Origin: Actinomycetota bacterium
Lineage (GTDB): Bacteria > Actinomycetota > Actinomycetes > Streptosporangiales > Streptosporangiaceae
Direction of reading: 5' to 3'
Length of the DNA: 55,004 bases
NCBI GenBank assembly: GCA_027314595.1
Contig: DAHVAN010000227.1
Coordinates: 1-55,004 of the forward strand
In this document: positions 1 to 8,600 of the stretch, one piece after another
Layout: each line of letters begins with the position of its first letter
Numbering within the stretch: the stretch's first letter is position 1
Program-made: the position numbers and the translations under genes
The notes under the pieces: generated by a model
The model's input: only the letters and a program-made list of their open reading frames with translations
Told to the model about the DNA's origin: nothing
Databases searched by the model: none

Positions 1-1
1 C

Positions 2-931
2 GCGGGAGCGGGCGGCCGGGCGGCGGGCGCGGGCGGCGCTGGCCGCGCGCGGATCAGGGAGGCGCCGTACGGCGCGGCGCCCGTGGAGCCGATGCTGGCC
101 GGGCAGGAGCTTTCGCAGGCTAACGACGCGCCGGCCGACTCCAAGCCGGCGGGCGTGGCGGTGCCGAGGCAGCCGTGGTACCAGGTGGTCGGCGAACCCG
201 CGAGGGTGACCGGGCAGGCTGACGCGGACATCTCCGGGCCGCCAGGCCCGCCAGGCCCGCCTGGGGCGCACGCGAGGGCGCGCCGCGGGGAGCTGCCGTT
301 CACGGCCCCGCGTCCGCGGGGTCATCCGCCGGCCGCCGACGGCCGGACGAACTGCGGCCCCCTCGAGGCGATCTTGTGGCGGCAGTGGGACGCAGGCACC
401 GCCCTGCCCCCGCAGGTGACCGACGCGATCGAACGGCTCGCGGAGTTCCCGAGGGCGCTGCAGGAGAAGCTGGCCGCCGCGCTCGACGGCATCTACGTGG
501 GCGTCGGCGGCGTGCCCGACCTCGACGACATGGCCGTGCTGCACGGGGTGCCGCTCCCCTCGGGCCGGGCGACCTGGGACGCCTGCGCAGGCGCGTACGG
601 CGACCGCAAGATAGTCGTGGGGTCGCGCCCCTCCCCGACGCCCGACGTGGTGTGCCACGAGGTGGGGCACGCGCTCGACGACATCGACAGCCCGGCGGGT
701 AAGTGGCAATCGGATTCTGCTGAGTTCAGGACGATCTATGATCAATGCCAGCCATATATCGCGAGCGACTTTCACCGGCAGCGCGGCGGACTTGGCCGCA
801 AGGAGTTTTTCGCCGACGCCTTCGCAGCTATCGCTTCGGGGCAGCGGCCCGCGCTCGTCGACATGCTGAGCGGCAACACGCGAGTCGCGCTCAGGGTGAT
901 GCTGTACTTCAACAGGCGTTATGGCATCTAG
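2..931 (+). CDS. Anthrax lethal factor-like (ATLF-type) metallopeptidase domain protein, 5' partial
   Basis: The frame is open to the left window edge. The first in-frame start is GTG at 83, but the Gly/Ala-rich codons before it are also open, so the gene probably begins upstream. Numbered from that GTG (282 residues), it has a low-complexity N-terminal half with a short GPPGPPGPP collagen-like run near residue 53. The C-terminal domain carries the zinc motif HEVGH at 192-196 and a later KEFFADAFA segment. HExxH followed by an E-rich EFFAxAFA helix is the layout of the anthrax lethal factor C-terminal protease family. That domain is often used as the toxic tip of actinobacterial polymorphic toxins. 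Exported-toxin status is inference, because the N-terminus is missing. A small ORF follows 9 bp downstream and could be a partner or immunity gene. Confidence 0.72.
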   Translation, partial: AGAGGRAAGAGGAGRARIREAPYGAAPVEPMLAGQELSQANDAPADSKPAGVAVPRQPWYQVVGEPARVTGQADADISGPPGPPGPPGAHARARRGELPFTAPRPRGHPPAADGRTNCGPLEAILWRQWDAGTALPPQVTDAIERLAEFPRALQEKLAAALDGIYVGVGGVPDLDDMAVLHGVPLPSGRATWDACAGAYGDRKIVVGSRPSPTPDVVCHEVGHALDDIDSPAGKWQSDSAEFRTIYDQCQPYIASDFHRQRGGLGRKEFFADAFAAIASGQRPALVDMLSGNTRVALRVMLYFNRRYGI

Positions 932-940
932 GGTGATCGT

Positions 941-1222
941 GTGATGTTTGTCATTCGACTTCCGAACGGAAACCTGCGAGTTCCGCAGACGGCTATTGCC
1001 TCCGACGGGCGCGTCATCGGGGACGCCTACGTCGAGATCGGACCGCAGGATGCCGACTACGCACGGCTGGCCGCGCAGGCGCTGACGCCGGATGAGGCGG
1101 AGCAGCGCCGTGCGCAGTGGCGTGCGGGCGATGCCGCGCTGCACCGGGAGTTCCTCGAGTTCGCGAGGCTCCTCGGCGATCAGTACTGGCCCGGCCAGGA
1201 CCTGGGTTCGGACTCCGACTGA
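941..1222 (+). CDS. Small hypothetical protein downstream of the metallopeptidase
   Basis: This 93-residue protein is acidic overall and ends in GSDSD. Start is GTG at 941 or ATG at 944; no strong ribosome site is seen. It begins 9 bp after the metallopeptidase stop, so the two are probably co-transcribed. I recognise no family. The N-terminal half looks beta-rich (FVIRLPNGNLRVPQ) and the C-terminal half helical. Size, acidity and position fit an immunity protein for the upstream putative toxin, but that role is inferred only from context. Confidence 0.6.
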   Translation: MMFVIRLPNGNLRVPQTAIASDGRVIGDAYVEIGPQDADYARLAAQALTPDEAEQRRAQWRAGDAALHREFLEFARLLGDQYWPGQDLGSDSD

Positions 1223-1268
1223 GCGGCCGCTCGCCACGAGAACCGCGCGAACCAGGGGCCCCCGGAAC

Positions 1269-1300
1269 GGGCGCGCCGCCCAGGAAGCGGCGGCGCGCCC
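1269..1300. terminator. Perfect 12-bp GC hairpin between convergent genes
   Basis: The arms GGGCGCGCCGCC (1269-1280) and GGCGGCGCGCCC (1289-1300) are exact reverse complements around an 8-nt loop. The hairpin lies between the stop of the small hypothetical gene and the stop of bldC on the other strand. There is no clear U tract on either side, as is common in high-GC actinobacteria. It could act as a bidirectional terminator. Confidence 0.6.
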
Positions 1301-1327
1301 GGAAGAACCGGCAGGAGCAGGCGGGCG

Positions 1328-1537
1328 TCAGGCCACCGGCTGCCCTTCTGGTGAAGCCTCGCTATCGCCCCGCAGCAGGGCGCGCACCTCGGACTCACGG
1401 AACCGTCGATGCCCGCCGGGTGTGCGGATGCTCGTGATCCGTCCTGACGCCGCCCACCGGGTGACGGTCTTCGGATCCACCCGGAACAGGGCGGCTACTT
1501 CCCCGGGGGTGAGCAGCCGCTCATTGTTGCCGTCCAC
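1328..1537 (-). CDS. bldC: BldC-type MerR-like DNA-binding regulator
   Basis: This 69-residue protein is essentially one winged-helix DNA-binding domain. It reads LLTPGEVAALFRVDPKTV then a TPGGHRRF wing, which is characteristic of BldC. In Streptomyces, BldC binds head-to-tail on AT-rich direct repeats and delays entry into development. The length is normal for the family. The GTG start at 1537 is preceded by GAGGAG at about 7 nt. It is transcribed away from the dehydratase gene, leaving about 210 bp of divergent promoter region. Its presence argues for a sporulating or related actinomycete. Confidence 0.93.
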   Translation of the reverse strand: MDGNNERLLTPGEVAALFRVDPKTVTRWAASGRITSIRTPGGHRRFRESEVRALLRGDSEASPEGQPVA

Positions 1538-1574
1538 GTTCCATCTCCTCGAACTCGGTCGGAGTATGCCCCTA

Positions 1575-1588
1575 GTTTGGCGACAAAC
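1575..1588. promoter_or_regulatory. Inverted repeat upstream of bldC
   Basis: GTTTG (1575-1579) and CAAAC (1584-1588) flank a 4-nt spacer, 38 bp upstream of the bldC start. The surrounding 1550-1660 stretch is the most AT-rich DNA nearby and probably holds the divergent promoters. A role as an operator is a guess from position and symmetry. Confidence 0.25.
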
Positions 1589-1748
1589 GAGTACTTTCTG
1601 CCTAGATTTCGGGAAATTAGCCTATCGATTCCGCGTTAGCCTACGGTGACTGGCGAGTAGCTTTAGCGCGACGTGGGATAACGCGGCGGCGTGGTCTAGT
1701 TGCCGATGGTGTGCGGGCCGGACGCGCGGGTTCGGTTAGGGTGGCGGG

Positions 1749-2747
1749 GTGGCCGGGCTGGTTTCGATCGACGAGGTGCGCGCCGCCGCGCGCAGGCTGC
1801 ACGGCGTCGCCGTGCGCACGCCACTGATCCCGTTTCCCGCCGCCCGGCCCGCCGAGGTGCTCATCAAGCCCGAGTCGCTGCAGCCGACCGGGGCGTTCAA
1901 GCTGCGCGGCGCGTACAACGCGATCGCCGCGCTGCCGGACGCGGACAGGCGGCGCGGCGTCGTCGCCCACTCGAGCGGCAACCACGGGTACGCCGTCGCC
2001 TACGCCGCCGCCCTGCTCGGTGTCAAGGCCGCGATCGTCGTGCCGGACAACGCGCCGAAGGTCAAGACCGACGCCATCGAGTCAGCCGGCGCCGAGCTCG
2101 TCCGGGTCCGGCCCACGCTCGCGGCGCGGATCGAAGGCTCGCTGAACATCGCGCGGGCCCGCGGTTACGCGCAGATCCCGCCCTTCGACCACCGGCAGGT
2201 GATCGCCGGCCAGGGCACGATCGGCCTCGAGATCGCCGAAGACTGCGGGCCGCACGCGCCCGCGGCCGTTCTCGTCCCGGTCAGCGGCGGCGGGCTGATC
2301 TCGGGCATCGCCGTCGCGATCAAGGCGCTCAGGCCGCAGGCAAAGGTCATCGGCGTCGAGCCGGAACTCGCCGCGGACGCCCGTGAGTCCTTCCGCAGCG
2401 GCACCCGGGTGGCCTGGACGGCGGCGGACGTCGCCCGCACCGCGGCGGACGCGCTCCGCGTGGAGCAGGTCGGCGAGTTGACCTTCCCGCATATCCGCGA
2501 GCTTGTGCACGACATCGTCACGGTGACAGAAGAGGAGATGCTCGCCGCCGTAAGGACGCTCGCGCTGCGCGCCCGGCTGGTGGCGGAGCCAGGCGGCGCG
2601 GCCGCGGCCGCCGCGAGCCTGTTCCGCTCCGCAGGCGAGCTCGGTGTGCAAGGCGGGCCGCTTGTCGTGGTCCTGTCCGGCGGGAACGTCGACCCGGTTC
2701 TGCTGGCCCGGGTGCTGGCACCTGACACCGAGTCCTACAATCGGTAG
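1749..2747 (+). CDS. PLP-dependent threonine/serine dehydratase
   Basis: This 332-residue fold-type II PLP enzyme carries PTGAFKLRGA, with the Schiff-base lysine at residue 51. A Gly-rich phosphate-binding loop (SGGGLISG) lies near residue 178, and a VVLSGGNVD segment lies near the C-terminus. It is the size of a single-domain catabolic threonine/serine ammonia-lyase and lacks the ACT-like regulatory domain of biosynthetic IlvA. The reaction would be L-Thr (or L-Ser) to a 2-oxoacid plus ammonia in the cytosol. The GTG start at 1749 has a G-rich AGGGTGG stretch just upstream. The close relative serine/threonine racemase cannot be excluded by motif alone. Confidence 0.88.
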   Translation: MAGLVSIDEVRAAARRLHGVAVRTPLIPFPAARPAEVLIKPESLQPTGAFKLRGAYNAIAALPDADRRRGVVAHSSGNHGYAVAYAAALLGVKAAIVVPDNAPKVKTDAIESAGAELVRVRPTLAARIEGSLNIARARGYAQIPPFDHRQVIAGQGTIGLEIAEDCGPHAPAAVLVPVSGGGLISGIAVAIKALRPQAKVIGVEPELAADARESFRSGTRVAWTAADVARTAADALRVEQVGELTFPHIRELVHDIVTVTEEEMLAAVRTLALRARLVAEPGGAAAAAASLFRSAGELGVQGGPLVVVLSGGNVDPVLLARVLAPDTESYNR

Positions 2748-2778
2748 TGACCGGCTGGTCTCTGCCGACAGGAAAGAC

Positions 2779-3129
2779 ATGCGAACGGGAATTGTCTACA
2801 CGTCAGCGCGGATCCTGCTGCTCGTCGTCGCGTTGCTGCTGCTCTCCCTGGCGGGTGCGCGCGGGATCTTGCTGATCGTGCTCGCGCTCGTGGTCAGCGC
2901 CCTCGCGAGCTATGTGCTGCTGTCCAAGCAGCGTGACATCATGTCCGCCGCGCTGAACCGCCGGCTTGGCCGGGTCAGCCGCAAGGCCGCCGAGTTCCGC
3001 ACCAGGATCGAGGAAGGCGCCGCCGCCGAGGACGTCGATGAAGACCCGGCCGCGAGGCCTGCCGCCCCCGGCGCCCCGAGCGCCCAGGCCGCGCCGGCCG
3101 CTCTGGCGAAGGCCAGGGACAGGACCTAG
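2779..3129 (+). CDS. DUF4229 small membrane protein
   Basis: This 116-residue protein opens MRTGIVYTSARILLLVV. Two adjacent hydrophobic helices (about 8-28 and 32-50) are followed by a charged segment and an Ala/Pro-rich tail. This matches the actinobacterial DUF4229 layout; the function is unknown. I chose ATG at 2779 over longer in-frame starts because AGGAAAG sits 5 nt upstream and the longer N-terminus merely overlaps the dehydratase gene in another frame. The TAG stop lies inside the hairpin shared with the convergent APS kinase gene. Confidence 0.82.
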   Translation: MRTGIVYTSARILLLVVALLLLSLAGARGILLIVLALVVSALASYVLLSKQRDIMSAALNRRLGRVSRKAAEFRTRIEEGAAAEDVDEDPAARPAAPGAPSAQAAPAALAKARDRT

Positions 3130-3148
3130 GGCACCGAAGGTGCCCTAG
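3126..3148. terminator. Shared hairpin carrying both convergent stop codons
   Basis: CTAGGGCACC (3126-3135), loop GAA, then GGTGCCCTAG (3139-3148) form a perfect 10-bp stem. The left arm contains the TAG stop of the DUF4229 gene. The right arm contains, on the minus strand, the TAG stop of the APS kinase gene. It is a compact candidate bidirectional terminator. Confidence 0.6.
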
Positions 3149-4671
3149 CCGGCCGGCGTCAGCCACCCGCTGCGGCGCAGCAGCAAGAGCACCGCGGCGA
3201 CCGCGTCGGCGCGGGACAGCGCCGAGGTGTCGAGCACCAGGTCGGCGTCGGCGGGTTCCTCGTAGGGATCGGAGATCCCGGTGAACGAGCCGAGGAGGCC
3301 GGCCCGCGCCTTCGCGTACAGCCCTTTGCGGTCCCGCTGCTCGCACACGGCGAGCGGCGTGGACACGTGCACGAGCACGAAGTCACCGACCTGCGTCACC
3401 ATGGACCGCACGGCCGACCGCGCCGCCGCGTACGGCGCGATCGGCGCGCAGATCGCGATTCCGCCGTGCCGTGCCACCTCGCTCGCGACGTACCCGATCC
3501 GCGCGATGTTCAGGTCGCGGTCCTGCCTGGAGAAGGTGAGCCCCGCGGACAGCAGGCGCCGCACTAGGTCGCCGTCGAGCAGCGACACGGTCCGGTCGCC
3601 GCGCTCGAGCAGCGCGTCGCGCAGGTCACGGGCGAGGGTGGACTTGCCCGAGCCGGACAGCCCGGTGAAGAACACGACCAGGCCCCGTTCGGAGCGGGCA
3701 GGCCTGGCGCGGCGCAGCTCGGCGGTCACCTCGGCCGGCATGAACCACGACGGCACGCTCGCCCCGGCGTCGAGGAGCGCGCACAGTTCGCCGTCGGACA
3801 ATTCGCCCCGCTCGGCTCCCGGCTCGATCAGGCCGAGCGGCCGCCAGACTTCTGAGACCGGGTCGTAGGCCCACTCGCCTGGCGATATGACTCCGACACC
3901 GAATTTTTCAAGATCCGATTCCTCCGAACGAACCGTGGTGACTCCCTCGGCAAGCAGGTGCGTCGCACCGTGCGAGGCGGCGATCATCACCCGCGCGCGC
4001 AGCTCCTCGCCCTTGCCCGCGCGCGGCGGCAGCGGCACAGGGACGACGAGTGCGCTGGGCGGCAGCTGCCTGGCCGCTGCGAGGACGGCGCGGACGAGCG
4101 ACTCCGGCCGCCGCACCACATCGGCCGGGCCGGCGACGAGCGGGAGCAGCAGTATCCGTGCCTTCAGCTGCTCGGCCAGGTACCTGAGCTGCCCGGTGTG
4201 CCGGTGGCTCAGCGGGCGCCGCGTCACGAGCGCGAGCACGGGCGCGCCCGCCAGCTCCTGCCGCACGTCGGCGGGCGCCCGGCGCATCGACCGGAACGGC
4301 CCGTGTTCCGGCTCGCGCAGCGCGGCGACTGGCCCGGCGATGCGGATCGTGGTGCCGGCGGCGTCGCCCGGTGCGCGTTCGGTGATTTCCACCACGGCCA
4401 GCGGCGAGCCCTCCTGATCCTGCAGCACCAGATGGCCCGCGACGTCGGGGAGCGCGCCCGCGGGCACGGTGAGCGTGACAGGGACCGGCCACGGCGTGCC
4501 GTCGGCGAGTTCGCCGCGCGCCGCGACAGCGGACAGGTCCGCCCCGGTCAGGTAGCCCGTCAGCGGCGCGAAGGCGCCCGAGGTGATCAGCTCGAGTTCC
4601 CCGAGCTGAGCCTCGCCTGGGGTCCAGGCCGGCCAGCCGGCCAGCTCAGCGGGCAGCTGCTCCGCCGTCAC
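3145..4671 (-). CDS. Adenylylsulfate (APS) kinase with degenerate ATP-sulfurylase-like N-terminal domain
   Basis: This 508-residue, two-part protein resembles fused sulfurylase/APS kinases. The C-terminal kinase has the P-loop GLSGSGKST (337-345), DGDLVRR (366-372), FSRQDRDLNIARIG and the KGLYAKARAG lid region, all expected for an active APS kinase making PAPS. The N-terminal 310 residues look like ATP sulfurylase, but its catalytic motifs are damaged. The HxxH site reads RRPLSHRH near 151-158, with the first His replaced by Ser. Where the RDHAG motif is expected, the sequence reads GATHLLAEG (235-243). I infer a kinase with a non-catalytic sulfurylase-like domain. PAPS is the donor for the sulfotransferase at 20287-21258. 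The start at 4671 is chosen for family fit. Confidence 0.9.
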   Translation of the reverse strand: MTAEQLPAELAGWPAWTPGEAQLGELELITSGAFAPLTGYLTGADLSAVAARGELADGTPWPVPVTLTVPAGALPDVAGHLVLQDQEGSPLAVVEITERAPGDAAGTTIRIAGPVAALREPEHGPFRSMRRAPADVRQELAGAPVLALVTRRPLSHRHTGQLRYLAEQLKARILLLPLVAGPADVVRRPESLVRAVLAAARQLPPSALVVPVPLPPRAGKGEELRARVMIAASHGATHLLAEGVTTVRSEESDLEKFGVGVISPGEWAYDPVSEVWRPLGLIEPGAERGELSDGELCALLDAGASVPSWFMPAEVTAELRRARPARSERGLVVFFTGLSGSGKSTLARDLRDALLERGDRTVSLLDGDLVRRLLSAGLTFSRQDRDLNIARIGYVASEVARHGGIAICAPIAPYAAARSAVRSMVTQVGDFVLVHVSTPLAVCEQRDRKGLYAKARAGLLGSFTGISDPYEEPADADLVLDTSALSRADAVAAVLLLLRRSGWLTPAG

Positions 4672-4736
4672 GTGCGCTCCCTTCCCGGTCGGCTCACGCC
4701 AGCCGGCGTATCGTGCTGCGCGCCGGCGTGCGTTCG

Positions 4737-5498
4737 CTAGACGACGCGGGCGAAGCGGTCCTGCGGCTTGCGGATCACGTAGAGCAGCTCATCGTGGCCG
4801 TCCTCGAAGCGTCCCCGGGTCAACCGGGAGATGGCGGCGCGTGTGACACGCACCGACGATGATAGCCGCGCGGGCCGCTCCGGCAGGGTCAGCTGCGCGC
4901 CGCGCGCGGCGATGACGAGGCCGCGCATCAGCGCGTAGGTGGCTATGCCCTCGTCGCAGACGGACTTCTCGTACACGGCGGGGAACGGGCCGGGGATCCC
5001 GGGATGCAGCCGGGACCAGATGGCCTCGCGCGCGGGCTGCGGGAGCATGCGGTCGAGCAGGGCCGCCGCACAGCGGCGGTCACCGGTCCGCAACAGCAGC
5101 AGGCCGCCAGGTTTGAGCGCGCCGACCAGCCGGTCCAGCACCAGTTCGACATGCTCGACGCGCTCAAGGAGCAGCGCGCAGTAGACGATGTCGTACGTGC
5201 GCTGCGGGACGGGAACGGTGCGCAGGTCGCCGACGATCACGTCGTCGTAAGCGGAACCCGTGTCGTGCAGCACCTTCTTGACAAGCGGGTGGTCGGCGTC
5301 TACCGCGGTGACAGAGATCTCGAACCCGCCCTCGGCAAGCTGACCGATGCCGAGTTCGCGCAGCGGGGCGAGGCAGCCCGCCTGGAGCAAGCTGACCGGC
5401 TGGCCCAGGCACTGCAGCACGTAATCGCGCAGCGGCTCGGCGAAGAACGGGGTCGTCGTCCGCTGCGCACTGGGTGTGCCACGGTCGGCAGTAGTCAT
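4737..5498 (-). CDS. SAM-dependent methyltransferase (class I)
   Basis: A 253-residue Rossmann-type methyltransferase. Visible elements are VTAVDADHP near residue 63 (acidic SAM-ribose position), VGDLRTVP near 89, and YDIVYCALLLERVEHVE followed by LKPGGLLLLRTGD near 128-140, as in the Methyltransf_11 group. The substrate is unknown. The frame stays open upstream to 6077, overlapping mfd. ATG at 5498 is preferred because it leaves a promoter region, with a palindrome directly upstream, between it and divergent mfd. The APS kinase gene lies 65 bp downstream on the same strand. Confidence 0.8.
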   Translation of the reverse strand: MTTADRGTPSAQRTTTPFFAEPLRDYVLQCLGQPVSLLQAGCLAPLRELGIGQLAEGGFEISVTAVDADHPLVKKVLHDTGSAYDDVIVGDLRTVPVPQRTYDIVYCALLLERVEHVELVLDRLVGALKPGGLLLLRTGDRRCAAALLDRMLPQPAREAIWSRLHPGIPGPFPAVYEKSVCDEGIATYALMRGLVIAARGAQLTLPERPARLSSSVRVTRAAISRLTRGRFEDGHDELLYVIRKPQDRFARVV

Positions 5499-5509
5499 AA
5501 CATCGCATC

Positions 5510-5525
5510 GTAGTTGATTAACTAC
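5510..5525. promoter_or_regulatory. Palindromic operator candidate between the methyltransferase gene and mfd
   Basis: GTAGTTGATTAACTAC has perfect 6-bp arms (GTAGTT/AACTAC) around a 4-bp centre. It is AT-rich within GC-rich DNA and starts 12 bp upstream of the methyltransferase start codon. The size and symmetry suit a dimeric MarR/TetR-type repressor. Which protein binds is not shown. Confidence 0.4.
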
Positions 5526-5538
5526 GCAACGCTTCGCC

Positions 5539-5564
5539 TTTGGCCGCCTAATTTGGTCGCCTAA
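5539..5564. repeat. Tandem 13-bp direct repeat in the mfd upstream region
   Basis: TTTGGCCGCCTAA (5539-5551) is followed immediately by TTTGGTCGCCTAA (5552-5564), with one mismatch. It lies between the palindrome at 5510 and a TATAGG-like -10 candidate near 5570, in the divergent promoter region. Direct repeats this close to a promoter may be binding sites. Confidence 0.35.
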
Positions 5565-5643
5565 GGTGTATAGGGCTGAGGCGGGACCGCCGCGGCCGGG
5601 CACGTAAGCTGAACGTCGCCGGAAACTTCGACATTGGGACAGT

Positions 5644-8600
5644 ATGAGCCTCGCCGGACTTCTCGCCGCCGTAGCCGAAGATCCCCAGCTCCGCAGCCTC
5701 CTCGCGGACGCCGACACGGCCGAGCGTGACCTCGTGGCACCTCCTGCGCTGCGGCCCCTTCTTGTCGCCGCGCTCGCGTCCGGCGCCGTCGGCGGGCCCG
5801 GGACTGGCCGGTTCGTGCTCGTGGTCACGGCGACGGCCCGGGAGGCCGACGACCTGACCGCGGCGCTCGGCGCCTTTCTGCCGCCGGAGACCGTCGCCTG
5901 CTTCCCCGGCTGGGAAACCTTGCCGCACGAGCGCCTGTCACCCCGCTCGGACACCGCCGGCCAGCGCATCGCCGTGCTCCGCCGCCTCAGCCACCCCGAG
6001 GGCGGCCCAGCCGGGCATGCGGGGACGGGCAATCCCCCCGTGCGGGGGTCAAACGGGGGGAACGCCGGGCTGCTCAAGGTCGTTGTCGCGCCGGTGCGGA
6101 GCGTGCTGCAGCCGATCGTGGCCGGGCTCGGCGACCTGGAGCCGGTGCGGCTGCGCGAGGGGCAGGATGCCGACCCCGAGGACGTGATCGCGCGGCTGGT
6201 GGATATCGGTTACAGCCGGGCGGAGATCGTCACCAAGCGCGGCGAGCTGGCGGTCCGCGGCGGGCTGCTCGACGTGTTCCCGCCGACCGAGGAACATCCG
6301 CTCCGCATCGAGTTCTTCGGCGACACCGTGGAGGAGATCCGCGCCTTCCGGGTCGCGGACCAGCGCAGCTGCGGCCGTGCGCCGCACGGGCTCTGGGCAC
6401 CGCCCTGCCGCGAGCTGCTGCTCACCCCGTCCGTCCGCGCACGCGCCAAGGAACTCGCCGACCAGCACCCGTCGGTCGCCGAACACCTCGGCAAGATCGC
6501 CGACGGCATCGCCGTGGAGGGCATGGAGGCTTTCGCCTCGGTGCTCGCCGACCGGATGGAGCTGCTCCTCGATCACGTGCCGCTCGGCGGCATCCTGCTC
6601 GCGTGCGACCCCGAGCGGATCAGGACCCGGGCGAAGGAGCTGGTCGCGACCAGCCAGGAATTCCTCGAGGCGTCCTGGGTCAGCGCCGCGGCCGGCGGCG
6701 AGGCGCCGGTCGACCTCGGCGGATCGGCATTCCAGCCGATCGCCAGGATCCGCGAGGCCGCGGCCGACCTCGGCGTCCCGTGGTGGACGCTCGCGCCCTT
6801 CGGTCTGGGCGGAGACGGGGGTCAGGGCGGAGACTGGGGTCAGGGGGGATACGGGGGGACGGACAGTCCCTCCGTAACCGGGGGGATCCCGGGGGGTCGC
6901 CCCCCCGGGGAGACACAGAGTCAGCCCGCATCGTTCGGGACAATAGACGCAGTACCTGCTCCCGCCTATCGCGGCGATACGGCGCGGATGCTCGCGGACG
7001 TGCGGGGGTGGCTGCGCGAGGGGTGGCGGGTGGTGCTCGTCACCGAGGGGCACGGTCCGGCGCAGCGCCTGGCGGAAATGCTGCGCGGTGAGGGGTTCGG
7101 CGCCCGGCTCGGCGACATCGCCGAGCCGCCGGAGGCCGGCCTGCCCTGCGTGTCCACCGGCCAGCTGCGGCAGGGCTTCAGCTGGCCGTCCGTGCGGCTG
7201 GCGCTGCTCACCGAGGCCGACCTCGCGGCGCGCGGCGCGTCGCGCCCGGGCAGCAGGGACGCGCGGCGGATGCCGTCGGCCCGGCGGCGCGGCGGGGTGG
7301 ATCCGCTCCAGCTGCGGCCGGGGGACTACGTGGTGCACGAGCAGCACGGGGTCGGCCGGTTCGTCGAGATGACCAGCAGGACCGCCGCCGGCGCGACTCG
7401 CGAGTACCTGGTGCTGGAGTACGCGCCCGCCAAGCGCGGGCATCCGCCGGACCGGCTGTACGTGCCGACCGACCAGCTTGACGAGGTCACCAAGTACTCC
7501 GGCGGCGAGGCGCCCGCGCTGCACAGGCTCGGCGGCGCCGACTGGGCCAAGACCAAGGGCCGGGCGCGCAAGGCCGTGCGCGAGATCGCGGCCGAGCTGA
7601 TCCGGCTGTACTCGGCGCGGATGGCCTCGCCGGGGCACGCGTTCGGCGCGGACACGCCGTGGCAGCGCGAGCTCGAAGACGCCTTCCCCTACGTGGAGAC
7701 GCCCGACCAGCTCGCGGCCATCGACGAGGTCAAGCGCGACATGGAGCGCGCGGTGCCGATGGACCGGCTGGTCTGCGGCGACGTCGGGTACGGGAAGACC
7801 GAGATCGCGGTGCGCGCGGCGTTCAAGGCGGTGCAGGACGGCAAGCAGGTGGCCGTGCTCGTGCCGACCACGCTGCTCGCGCAGCAGCACTTCAACACGT
7901 TCTCCGAACGGTACGCTCCGTTCCCCGTGGCGGTGCGGCCGCTGTCGCGGTTCCAGAGCGGCGCCGAGGTGACGCAGACCCTGCGCGGCATGGCGGACGG
8001 CACGGTGGACGTGGTGATCGGCACGCACCGGCTGCTGTCGCCGGAAACCCGCTTCAAGCGGCTCGGCCTGGTGATCATCGACGAGGAACAGCGGTTCGGC
8101 GTCGAGCACAAGGAGTACCTGAAGCGGCTGCGCACGCAGGTGGACGTCCTCGCGATGTCCGCCACGCCGATCCCGCGCACGCTGGAAATGGGCGTGGCCG
8201 GCATCAGGGAGATGTCCACCATACTCACCCCGCCCGAGGAGCGGCACCCGGTGCTGACCTTCGTCGGCAGCTACGACGAGAAGCAGATCTCCGCGGCGAT
8301 CCGCCGCGAGCTGCTCCGCGACGGCCAGGTGTTCTACGTGCACAACCGGGTGCAGTCGATCCGGCGGGCCGCCGCGCGGGTGGCCGAGCTCGTGCCCGAG
8401 GCCCGGGTCGCGGTCGCGCACGGGCAGATGAACGAGCACGAGCTCGAGAAGATCATGGTGGACTTCTGGGACCGCGCGTTCGACGTGCTGGTGGCGACGA
8501 CGATCGTGGAGTCCGGGCTCGACATCCCGAACGCGAACACCCTCATCGTGGACCGGGCGGATGCCGCGGGGCTGTCTCAGCTGCACCAGCTGCGCGGCCG

